Source of the DNA: CAWBAT01 sp963810905
GTDB taxonomy: Bacteria; Acidobacteriota; Terriglobia; Versatilivoradales; Versatilivoraceae
NCBI GenBank assembly: GCA_963810905.1
Contig: CAWEPG010000006.1
Coordinates: 496,001 to 560,000 of the forward strand
Reading direction: 5' to 3'
Length of the DNA stretch: 64,000 bases
Numbering within the stretch: the stretch's first letter is position 1; each line of letters starts with the position of its first letter. Position numbers and translations under genes: made by a program. Positions 35,778 through 45,100 of this stretch are shown here, one piece after another. The notes beneath the pieces are model-generated. The model was not told the origin of the DNA, ran no database searches, and saw nothing but the letters and a program-made list of their open reading frames with translations.

Positions 35778-37032
35778 ATGAGTTTTCCAAAGGTGCTGCG
35801 TGTACAGCAACAGTTTGACCCAACCCATATCATGGATATTCCAGCGAAGATATCTCAAGAGATCTCCAAGCTGAATCTTTCCTCCCGAATCAAGCCGGGA
35901 GACACCGTCGCAATTACCGGCGGAAGCCGGGGAATCAACAACATTGCGCTCATCATCAAGAGCGTTGCCAAGGAACTCAAAGGGTTGGGAACCCGTCCCT
36001 TCATCTTTCCAGCCATGGGAAGTCATGGTGGCGGAACCGCTGAAGGGCAACGTTTGGTTTTAGAACATTACGGGATAACGGAATCCAGCATGGGTGTTCC
36101 CATCCAGGCGACGATGGACACTGTTCAAATTGGAGAGACCGAGCAGGGAATCCCAGTCTTGGTTGATGCTTATGCACATTCTGCCGATCACATCGTGGTC
36201 GTGAATCGGGTAAAGCCCCATACGGATTTCAATGGCGAGATCGAAAGCGGCCTATGCAAAATGATGGTGATCGGTTTGGGGAAGCAACGAGGAGCCAACA
36301 TCTATCATCGGGCTAATATCAAATATGGCTACAACCTCGTGATTGGCAGCGTCTCCAGGATTGTGCGCAAATGAATGCAAGGTTCTCTTTGGGCTAGGAG
36401 TTGTTGAAAACGCATATGATGAGACCGCCTTTATCGAAGCGATTGCCGCGCCGGACATTGAGTTGCGAGAAAAGCAATTGCTATTGCTCGCAAAAACCAA
36501 TCTGGCTCGTATCCCTTTTGATCAAGGCGATGTGCTAGTCATCGACGAGATGGGAAAAAACATCAGCGGCTCGGGAATGGATACCAACGTCATTGGGCGC
36601 TCGATTACTCAAAGGGAGGGGGCACCCTCTAAACCAACTTTTACCCGGATCGTTGTTCGCGATTTGACCGAGGAATCGAATGGCAATGCGGTTGGAATTG
36701 GGCTGGCGGATTTAGTGACGAAGCGCCTGGTCGATAAGATCGACTACAAGCCGATGTACATGAATGCCATCACTAGCACGAACGTGGAAGCCGCTCGAAT
36801 CCCCGCCTTTTTTGACACGGACCGCGAGGCCATCGAAGTAGCCTTTTCAACCTGCGGGACCGATCCCGAAAATTCCCGACTCGTCTGGATCAAAAACACG
36901 CTCAAACTGGATCAATTCATTGCGAGCGAAGCGTTCCTAGACGAAATCCAGAATCGAAGCAGCCTCAAAGTGCTCGAAAACCTGGGGGAGCTGCCGCTTC
37001 AAAGCAATGGAGAATTGGTCCCGTTGCTCTAA
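35778..37032 (+). pseudogene. LarA-like (DUF2088) protein, frameshifted in the middle
   Basis: Two ORFs make one protein of about 418 residues. The first (35778-36374) has 'KPGDTVAITGGSRGINNIAL', 'FPAMGSHGGGTAEGQRLVL' and 'VNRVKPHTDFNGEIESGLCK'. The second continues in the next frame with 'CKVLFGLGVVENAYDETAFI', 'VLVIDEMGKNISGSGMDTNV' and 'MYMNAITSTNVEAARIP'. These belong to the N-terminal lactate-racemase-like fold. Dropping the T at 36372 fuses them as 'RIVRKECKVLFG'. The function is unknown; family members need not be nickel racemases, since the C-terminal LarA domain is absent. It overlaps the end of convergent pdxA by 4 bp. Confidence 0.8.
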
Positions 37033-38027
37033 ATTGCCATCACGCAGGCCAGTTCAACGGCCTTGATCATACTTTCCGGATTGGCCCGAAAAGTTCCGGC
37101 AATGTCGAACGCTGTCCCATGATCGACCGAGGTCCGGATGATAGGCAGTCCAATCGTAATGTTCACTCCAGTATCAAATCCCATCAGTTTTAGCGGAATA
37201 TGTCCTTGATCGTGGTAGAGGGCGATGACGAGGTCAAATTCTCCATGATTCATTCGATGAAAAACGGTGTCTGGAGGAACCGGTCCCTCCACATCAAACC
37301 CCTCAGAGCGAGCGGCCTTAACAGCTGGAGCGACTTCATCAATTTCCTCTGTACCAAACATCCCACTCTCTCCGGCGTGTGGATTCAATCCAGCGACCGC
37401 AATGCGTCGCCGCGGAACATGGAGCGATTTCAGCGCCTCGGCGCCATATCGAATTGTCTCAACAATTCTGTCTTTCTTCACATACTCCAATGCTTTGCGA
37501 AGGCTCAAGTGAGTCGTGATATGTATGGCTCGCAGATGGTTAACCACTAAAAGCATTCGCACTTCCGGTACACCGCACAGCGCCGCCAGAAATTCAGTAT
37601 GTCCCGGGGCGTTCAATCCTGCTTGCTGGGCCGCTTCCTTATGGATGGGCCCGGTCACCAGGGCATCCAGCTTCTGATTCAAGCAGAGGGCCACTCCTGT
37701 CCGGATGTAGTCCAGAGCCGCCTTTCCACAGGTTGCGCTGATCTTTCCCAACCGGACCTGTGAAAAATTGATATTTTTTAAGTCGAGGATTTGAAGTTGT
37801 TCGGTCTCTGGCGACGCTTGATCTGGGTCGCTAAGAATCTGGATTCTTTTTTCTGGGGTTATTTGCAGGAGATAATGTTCAATTGTCGCGGATTCCCCAA
37901 TAAGGATCGGCGTACAAATTTGCTTAACCCTGGGACTCAAAGATGCTTTCACCGCGACTTCGGGGCCAATGCCGGCCACGTCCCCTAGAGTGATTCCAAT
38001 CCGCGGTTTTCTTTTTAGAAAAGACAT
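37029..38027 (-). CDS. pdxA: 4-hydroxythreonine-4-phosphate dehydrogenase
   Basis: This 332-residue NAD-dependent oxidoreductase of the DXP-dependent vitamin B6 pathway forms the aminoacetone derivative used by PdxJ. Family motifs are 'RIGITLGDVAGIGPEVAVKA', 'ALVTGPIHKEAAQQAGL', 'GHTEFLAALCG', 'THLSLRKALEYVKKDRIVE', 'LNPHAGESGMFGTEEID' and 'YHDQGHIPLKLMGFDTGVNI', with three metal-binding histidines. The end 'TSVDHGTAFDIAGTFRANPE' is diagnostic. pdxJ and pdxB are not in the window. It is transcribed leftward, alone. Confidence 0.96.
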   Translation of the reverse strand: MSFLKRKPRIGITLGDVAGIGPEVAVKASLSPRVKQICTPILIGESATIEHYLLQITPEKRIQILSDPDQASPETEQLQILDLKNINFSQVRLGKISATCGKAALDYIRTGVALCLNQKLDALVTGPIHKEAAQQAGLNAPGHTEFLAALCGVPEVRMLLVVNHLRAIHITTHLSLRKALEYVKKDRIVETIRYGAEALKSLHVPRRRIAVAGLNPHAGESGMFGTEEIDEVAPAVKAARSEGFDVEGPVPPDTVFHRMNHGEFDLVIALYHDQGHIPLKLMGFDTGVNITIGLPIIRTSVDHGTAFDIAGTFRANPESMIKAVELACVMAI

Positions 38028-38180
38028 TGAGCTCCTTTGTCAGACAATACCTTAATGCTTTCTTTATTATGTAGTATCTGTCACCAGCCCGGTGGGGATA
38101 TTATGAGCGTGTTTGCTTGACAAAACGACTGAGAAATTAGTCGCAAATTTTCTGAACCATCCCTGGAAAAAGATTCATTC

Positions 38181-38648
38181 ATGACTGGAAAGGCTTTAAT
38201 CGAAGTGGGCCAGCCAGCCCCGGAACTCAAGTTAAAAGACCAGAACGAGAATCTTGTATTTCTTCGGGATTTCGCGAACCGGAAATGGGTTGTTCTTTAC
38301 TTTTACCCGAAAGACCAAACTCCCGGGTGTACGAAAGAAGCTTGTAATTTCCGCGACAACATCGATCGCTTCATCGCGCTGAATGTCCAAGTTCTAGGAG
38401 TGAATGTCGATGATCGCCGATCGCACCAAGCCTTTTCAATCAAGCATCGCTTGAACTTTCCTTTGTTGGCCGACACGACCAAGAAAGTCACGAAAGCTTA
38501 TGGCGCACTTGCTTTTTACCGGCTGCCTCGCCGAATGACATTTGTCATTGATCCCGAAGGAAAAATCCGCAAAATTTTTAGTCATGTCAACCCCTCGAAT
38601 CACGCGGAGGAGCTTTTGGCTGTCCTCAAGGAGCTCCAAGCCGAGTAG
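38181..38648 (+). CDS. bcp: Bcp-type peroxiredoxin (thioredoxin-dependent)
   Basis: This 155-residue AhpC/TSA-fold peroxidase reduces hydroperoxides. The peroxidatic cysteine is C50 in 'YFYPKDQTPGCTKEACNF', and C55 five residues on is the resolving cysteine of atypical two-Cys (alpha-helix 2) PrxQ/BCP enzymes. Further motifs are 'FSIKHRLNFPLLADT' and 'RMTFVIDPEGKIRKIFSHVN'. Its length is normal. It is divergent from pdxA with a 150-bp gap and is followed by a Yip1-type membrane protein; no operon is evident. Confidence 0.94.
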   Translation: MTGKALIEVGQPAPELKLKDQNENLVFLRDFANRKWVVLYFYPKDQTPGCTKEACNFRDNIDRFIALNVQVLGVNVDDRRSHQAFSIKHRLNFPLLADTTKKVTKAYGALAFYRLPRRMTFVIDPEGKIRKIFSHVNPSNHAEELLAVLKELQAE

Positions 38649-38787
38649 GGTTTCGTAAAAAGCTCGGATAGCCATTGCATTTTCAGTTTCCAAATGTTTA
38701 AATCTGGCTGCCTGTCTATCCTTTAAAATCGATCGAATTCCATCTCACGGCCCCCGGAAGCCATTCAAATCCGGAATAGAGGAAACC

Positions 38788-39402
38788 ATGAATCTACAAA
38801 GCCGCGTCATGAACATTCTTACGAAACCGAAAGAAGAATGGCCAGTCATCGCTAATGAGACGACAGATGTCCCCTCATTGTACAAGGAATATATTGTCCC
38901 ACTGGCTGCAATCCCTGCAGTCTGTGGATTCATCGGGATGACCATCGTGGGAATTAGTATTCCTTTCGTCGGGACTTTCAGGACTCCAATTCCCAGTGGA
39001 CTCACCAGCATGATTGTCCAATATGTTCTTTTGCTGGTAGGAGTCTATGTGGCGGCGATCATTATTCAACAGCTGGCTCCAACTTTTCAATCTAGCGGAG
39101 GAATTGTTCAGGCCTTGAAATTGGTAGCCTACGCGTGGACACCCGCGTGGATTGCCGGGGTTCTTGCCCTTATCCCGGCCCTCAATGCCTTGAGTATTCT
39201 CGGCGGGCTCTACGGCATTTATCTCTTCTTTCTGGGCTTGCCACACATCATGAAGACCCCGAAAGAAAAGGTAATTCCTTATATGGTTGTGGCTGCCGTG
39301 GTCATCCTTATAATCAACGTTGTGATTGGTTCCGTTTCAGGCTTGCTGATCTCGATTACCGCGTCCGATGTAATTCGGCTGAACCCTATGAATCCTGGCT
39401 GA
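38788..39402 (+). CDS. Yip1-domain membrane protein
   Basis: The 204-residue membrane protein has five hydrophobic segments and a cytoplasmic N-terminus 'MNLQSRVMNILTKPKEEWPV', which is the bacterial Yip1 signature (tryptophan after K-P-K/x-E). Further marks are 'AYAWTPAWIAGVLALIPALN' and 'GLYGIYLFFLGLPHIMKTPK'. Bacterial members have no firm function; they may act in membrane organisation. It is monocistronic, with about 190 bp before speA. Confidence 0.88.
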   Translation: MNLQSRVMNILTKPKEEWPVIANETTDVPSLYKEYIVPLAAIPAVCGFIGMTIVGISIPFVGTFRTPIPSGLTSMIVQYVLLLVGVYVAAIIIQQLAPTFQSSGGIVQALKLVAYAWTPAWIAGVLALIPALNALSILGGLYGIYLFFLGLPHIMKTPKEKVIPYMVVAAVVILIINVVIGSVSGLLISITASDVIRLNPMNPG

Positions 39403-39593
39403 CTCCCAGAATCGGACGGCACGACCCGCGACGTTGGGATGGGCTGGTGGTCACGACTGGAGAATGGATCCATTTTTCTATTGCGGTGGGTTAAGATTGG
39501 TTCTTTAATTGATTTGAACTGTGCGGATCCATAAGGACCGCAATCCTTTTCAGTCGTTCTCACTTAGATCAAGGAAATGGTAACTAACCAAGA

Positions 39594-41501
39594 ATGGAAA
39601 ATTGGACGATTCAGGATTCTATCGACTATTACAGCATCAACAACTGGGGGAAAGACTACTTTTCAGTCAATGAAAACGGCCACATTACCGTTCACCCAGA
39701 CAAGCAGACGGACCATTCCATCGATTTAAAAGACCTGGTCGGCCAGTTGCAGCGACGCGGGATAGATCTTCCGATCTTGATTCGGTTCACAGACATCCTG
39801 AAACATCGACTTGGAGAAATCCACGACGCATTTCAAAACGCCAGAAACGAATTTGAGTATCAGGGAGAGTACCGCTGTGTGTATCCGGTTAAAGTAAACC
39901 AGCAGCGGCATGTTGTTGAGGAGATCTTAGATTTCGGCAGCGTCTATAATTTTGGTCTGGAAGCAGGTTCAAAGCCTGAACTGCTGGCCGTGCTGGCGAT
40001 TACCAACGGCAAAGACGTTCCCATCATTTGCAATGGATTTAAGGATGACGAATTTATCGAAACGGTCATCCTGGCGCAAAAAATTGGGAAAAATATCATC
40101 CCGGTTGTCGAGAAATTTACCGAACTGGAACTCATTGTTAAGTATGCAGAGAAACTGGATGTCAAGCCGCAAATTGGCGTCCGGGTTAAGTTGGCGAGTC
40201 GCGGTGCCGGCAGATGGGAGTCTTCCGCCGGCTATCGGTCGAAGTTTGGGTTGACGGTCACGGAAGTTCTGGCAGCGCTAAGTTACTTGCGGGAACGGCA
40301 GATGGCAGACTGCTTGAAGTTGTTGCACTTCCACATGGGCAGCCAGGTCACCCATATCCGGAAGATTAAAGAAGTCCTCACCGAAGCAGGGCGGGTGTAT
40401 GTTGAACTTCATCGGGCCGGTGCGGGGCTTGAGTACCTGGATGTGGGTGGAGGCCTTGGGATTGATTATGACGGCTCTCAATCCAATTTTGAGTCATCGG
40501 TCAATTACACTCTCCAGGAATATGCCAACGATATTGTCTTTCGTATCAAGTCCATATGTGATGAAGCAAAAGTGAAGCACCCCACGATTATCTCCGAATC
40601 CGGACGAGCCGTCGTGGCCTATCATAGCGTTCTGGTTTTTAACGTTCTCGGCGTGTCAGGGTTTGACAGCTTTGTACCGCCAGAGTTGCTGCCGGAAAAT
40701 AGTCCTCAACCACTGACGGATCTATTCTGGATTTGCAAGAACATCTCAAAAAAGAATTTTGTCGAGGTTTACCACGACGCCGTCCAATTACGGGAGGATT
40801 CTCTCAATCTCTTCAACCTTGGGTATATGACGCTTGCTCAGCGAAGTGTCACGGAGGGGCTCTATTGGACTATCTGTAGCAAGATTCTGAAGATCGTGGA
40901 CGAATTGGACTATGTTCCTGATGAGCTCAAGAATCTCGAGAGCCTGATCTCAGACACCTATTTCTGCAACTTCTCAATCTTCCAATCCATGCCGGACAGC
41001 TGGGCCATCCGTCAGCTTTTTCCCGTGGTCCCGATTCATCGTTTGGCAGAAAAACCCACGCGACGGGGGATCTTGGCGGATATTACTTGCGACTCTGATG
41101 GCAAAGTGGACCGTTTTATTGATCTTCATGATGTCAAAAAAGTTCTGGCCCTTCATCCCTATAACGGGGACGACTATTACCTCGCCGTTTTTCTGGTCGG
41201 CGCTTATCAGGAAATTCTTGGCGACTTACACAATTTGCTTGGAGATACCAATGCCGTGCACGTGAGTCTTCAGGAAGACGGGCAAATCAGCGTCGATCAC
41301 GTTGTCAAGGGAGACACAGTGAGCGAAGTGTTGAAGTACGTTCAATACAACTCGGATGAGTTGTTGGCCCTGATGCGAAAAGATGTGGAACGAGCTGTCC
41401 GCGATCGAAAAATCACGGTGGAAGAGTCTGCCTTGTTTTTGCGGTTTTACGAGTCCGGACTGCAGGGATATACCTATCTCGAAGAAGCCCATACCCGTTA
41501 G
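39594..41501 (+). CDS. speA: Biosynthetic arginine decarboxylase
   Basis: This 635-residue PLP enzyme converts arginine to agmatine, the first step of the agmatine route to putrescine. It is an alanine-racemase-fold decarboxylase: PLP lysine K100 in 'YRCVYPVKVNQQRHVVEEIL', 'LKLLHFHMGSQVTHIRKI', 'LEYLDVGGGLGIDYDGS', 'YFCNFSIFQSMPDSWAI' and the C-terminal 'LFLRFYESGLQGYTYLEE'. The length is typical of bacterial SpeA. speB/aguA are not seen in the window. It has its own promoter region of about 190 bp and is followed by a divergent small gene. Confidence 0.96.
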   Translation: MENWTIQDSIDYYSINNWGKDYFSVNENGHITVHPDKQTDHSIDLKDLVGQLQRRGIDLPILIRFTDILKHRLGEIHDAFQNARNEFEYQGEYRCVYPVKVNQQRHVVEEILDFGSVYNFGLEAGSKPELLAVLAITNGKDVPIICNGFKDDEFIETVILAQKIGKNIIPVVEKFTELELIVKYAEKLDVKPQIGVRVKLASRGAGRWESSAGYRSKFGLTVTEVLAALSYLRERQMADCLKLLHFHMGSQVTHIRKIKEVLTEAGRVYVELHRAGAGLEYLDVGGGLGIDYDGSQSNFESSVNYTLQEYANDIVFRIKSICDEAKVKHPTIISESGRAVVAYHSVLVFNVLGVSGFDSFVPPELLPENSPQPLTDLFWICKNISKKNFVEVYHDAVQLREDSLNLFNLGYMTLAQRSVTEGLYWTICSKILKIVDELDYVPDELKNLESLISDTYFCNFSIFQSMPDSWAIRQLFPVVPIHRLAEKPTRRGILADITCDSDGKVDRFIDLHDVKKVLALHPYNGDDYYLAVFLVGAYQEILGDLHNLLGDTNAVHVSLQEDGQISVDHVVKGDTVSEVLKYVQYNSDELLALMRKDVERAVRDRKITVEESALFLRFYESGLQGYTYLEEAHTR

Positions 41502-41605
41502 CTCAGCTTGATTCCTATTCCTATATTTCAAGAAGGTTAACTCCGCAGAATTATCAGGGAGATTCGTGCTGGTACCTGGTATGTGCAGAAAGCTAGTGCT
41601 TTTAA

Positions 41606-41872
41606 TTACTTGAACTGAAGGCTCTTTGGAGGTGTTTGGGCGCAGGCAATGGATTCGGTCATGCCCGAAGAAATCTTGCCACAGGCGGTTTCCGTGGCAG
41701 TACGCCGGGCTTCCTCCTGACTTGGACCGGAGGCCGTGGCGCAGGCAGAACGCCCTTGAAATTCCATGCAAACTTCACAACGAAACTGACCCAATCCCAT
41801 GGAGCTGTAAATAACGATTCCGACAAACAAGAGGACCAGCGCTACAATAATTAATTTGGTAGTTGTGTTCAT
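41606..41872 (-). CDS. Small membrane-anchored cysteine-containing protein
   Basis: The 88-residue product starts at 41872. One N-terminal hydrophobic anchor ('LIIVALVLLFVGIVIYSS') is followed by a short extracytoplasmic domain with four cysteines: 'FRCEVCMEFQGRSACATAS', 'ATETACGKISSGMTESIACA'. This type (C-x2-C-M-x-F-Q-G-R) recurs in several phyla as a hypothetical protein with no assigned role; disulfides are likely. No ribosome-binding site precedes the ATG, but TATAAT stands seven bases upstream, indicating a leaderless transcript. A longer in-frame start at 41971 would include that promoter and is rejected. Confidence 0.75.
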   Translation of the reverse strand: MNTTTKLIIVALVLLFVGIVIYSSMGLGQFRCEVCMEFQGRSACATASGPSQEEARRTATETACGKISSGMTESIACAQTPPKSLQFK

Positions 41873-41879
41873 GGAACGT

Positions 41880-41909
41880 ATTATAGGGGTGAGGGTTAGG
41901 ATCAAGCAA
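41880..41909 (-). promoter_or_regulatory. Promoter giving a probable leaderless mRNA
   Basis: On the minus strand TTGCTT (41904-41909) and a consensus TATAAT (41880-41885) are separated by 18 bases. The ATG of the small cysteine protein begins seven bases after the -10, where transcription should start. No Shine-Dalgarno sequence is present. Confidence 0.55.
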
Positions 41910-42149
41910 CCCTCTTTGATGGGGGCTCTCCGATTCGAGGAAAATGGATAAGTTCTTGTTATCAGGTCCATAAATATTATAAATTTATCTTACAACTGCA
42001 GTTCCAGTAAACTTTAAGATTCCTATCCCTGTTCTCTAGGTTTCGAGTTGGCCTCTAGACAACCTGGAACCCTAAGACTTGGGGATAAATAAGTCGTGCA
42101 TTGATCTCATTTCGGTACTGCCGAAACTGTTGACAGAGGAAATTTTTTC

Positions 42150-45100
42150 ATGGCTTGGTCATTGCCTCCCATTAAGCAAGGTCTCTACGATCCGCAATTT
42201 GAAAAGGACAGTTGCGGGGTCGGTTTCGTGGTTAATATCGATGGCACGCGCTCCAATCAGATTGTTCATCAGGCCCTTGAGGTGCTGACGAATCTGAGCC
42301 ATCGCGGAGCCTGCGGTTGTGACCCCGAGTCAGGCGACGGTGCGGGCATCATCATCCAGAACCCCCACGAATTTTTCGTAGAGAAGTGCTCCGAAATAGG
42401 GATTTATTTACCCAGTTCCGGAAATTACGGGGTCGGGATGATTTTCTTACCCCCGAACCCGGCGCATCGGGAGCAATGTCAGGAAGTTTTGGAACGAATC
42501 ATTGTCGAGGAAGGGCAACGGGTCCTAGGGTGGCGCGATGTGCCAGTAGACAGTTCAGCCATCGGAAGTGTGGCTCATGAAGCCGAACCGGTGATTCGTC
42601 AAATATTCGTAGGAAAAGAAGCGGTGTTAGATGAGCGCCAGTTTGAGAGGAAGCTTTATGTGATCAGGCGGCGGGTGGAGAATACGATTGATGCACTCAA
42701 CCTCAAAGACAACGCGTTCTTCTATATTTCGAGTCTTTCCTGTGTCACGGTGATTTACAAAGGACAGTTGATGGCTCATCAAGTGTCTTCATTTTACCTG
42801 GACCTTAAGGATTCATCCATTAAGACGGCTTTGGCATTGGTTCACTCCCGGTTTAGTACCAACACATTCCCGTCTTGGAAGTTGGCTCACCCCTATCGTT
42901 ATCTGGCTCACAACGGCGAGATCAACACGCTCCGCGGAAATCGCAACTGGATGCGGGCCAGGACCGCGACGCTGGCGTCAGACTTGTTTGGTGAAGACCT
43001 TCAGAAACTGTTCCCGATTGTAACCGAAACCGGCAGCGATAGCGCGACCCTGGATAACGCTCTGGAGTTTCTGATCCAGGGAGGCCGGTCATTGCCCCAT
43101 GCGATCATGATGTTGATTCCCGAAGCGTGGAGCAAAAACATACACATGGATCCAGAAAAGCAGGGATTTTACGAATACCATGCCTGTATGATGGAGCCCT
43201 GGGATGGGCCTGCGGCCGTGGCTTTCACTGATGGGAAATCCATAGGGGCGGTTCTGGACCGCAACGGGCTTCGCCCTGCCCGCTATATTGTCACCAAGAG
43301 CAACCAGGTGATTATGGCCTCTGAGGTAGGTGTCCTGGACATCCCCGCCGAGGAGATTTCTTATAAAGGCCGGCTTCAACCGGGAAAACTTTTCCTGATT
43401 AATACAGAGCAGGGACGGATTGTGGATGATTTAGAGTTGAAGACGACGATCTCAAGGCAAAAGCCTTATCGGCAGTGGGTCGAAGAAAATAAGATTGATT
43501 TGGTTGAGGTTCCCGAGCCCGCAACGACCCCTCCGGAAGATCGGGAAGGACTATTGCTGAGGCAGAAGGTTTTTGGCTATACGCTGGAGGATTTACGTCT
43601 CCTGATGGCTCCGATGGCGAAGGATGGTGAAGAAGCAATTGGGTCTATGGGAACGGATACACCGCTGGCGGTTCTCTCGAACCATCCGCAGCTCCTGTAT
43701 AACTATTTCAAACAGCTCTTTGCACAAGTGACTAACCCTCCCATCGATTCGATCCGGGAAGAGATGGTCATGTCCCTGGAAAGTTATATCGGTTCGGAGC
43801 AAAACCTGCTCGCGGAGACCCCACGGCACTGTCACATGCTCAAGCTCCCGGGTCCAATTCTTACCGATATCGAACTTGAGAAGATCCGGCAGATCTCTGT
43901 GGGTGATTTCCGTTCGAAGACACTGCCGATGGTATTTGAATTGGCTGATGGTGAGTGGGGGTTGGAAAAGGCTATGGAATCGCTCTGCCAGCAGGCTTCT
44001 CAGGCTGTCCGGGAAGGTTATAGCATCCTGATTCTCTCGGATCGTTCAGTGGATGCCCGCCACGTGCCTATCCCCAGTTTGCTGGCGACTTCAGGGGTCC
44101 ATCATCACCTCGTCCGGGAAGGCACGCGAACAAAAGTTGGTCTTGTCGTCGAATCTGGAGAAGCTCGCGAAGTCATGCACTTTGCGCTGCTTATTGGCTA
44201 TGGTGCCGGCGCCATTAACCCCTATCTCGCGTTCGAAACGCTTGATGACATGGTGCGTCAAAATTTATTTTCTCCCGAGATCACAATTGAGAAAGCGCAC
44301 AAGAACTACATCAAATCCATCCACAAAGCTCTGCTGAAGATCATTGCGAAGATGGGAATTTCCACGATTCAGAGCTATCGAGGGGCGCAAATTTTTGAGG
44401 CCATCGGATTGAATAGTGCGCTCGTAGACCGCTATTTTACAGGAACGGCCTCTCGCGTGGAGGGACTCGGAATCGATGTCCTCGCCAGCGAAGCAATGTC
44501 CCGGCATCGCAAAGGATATCCGGATGAACGCAGTGCCAACCCTCTTCTCGATGTGGGTGGCCAATACCAATGGCGACGGGAAGGTGAATTCCATATGTTT
44601 AATCCGGAATCCGTGGCCAAACTGCAGATTGCCGTTCAACAGGACAGCTTCAAGACATTTAAAGAGTATTCGGAACTCATCAATAACCAGAGTAAGAACC
44701 TTTGCACCCTGCGCGGTTTGTTCAAATTCAAGAAAGGCGCTCCCATTCCTATCGAGGAAGTAGAGCCTGCCAAGGAAATTGTAAAGCGATTCGCTACGGG
44801 GGCCATGTCCTTCGGCTCCATTAGCAAAGAAGCCCATGAGAATCTGGCGATCGCGATGAACCGGATTGGGGGGAAGAGCAATACCGGGGAAGGTGGTGAA
44901 GATCCGGAACGCTTCAAGCGGGATTCCAGTGGAGATTGGCGTCGTAGTGCCATTAAGCAAGTAGCTTCAGCGCGCTTTGGAGTCACGATTGAATATCTGG
45001 TGAATGCAGACGATCTCCAGATCAAGATGGCTCAAGGAGCGAAACCCGGCGAGGGAGGGCAACTCCCCGGACATAAGGTCGACAAGTTCATCGCAAAAGT

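Noticed and set aside
36343..37032. Second half of the LarA-like gene as an independent gene
   Set aside because: It has no start signal and completes the first ORF when one base is removed; treated as one broken gene.
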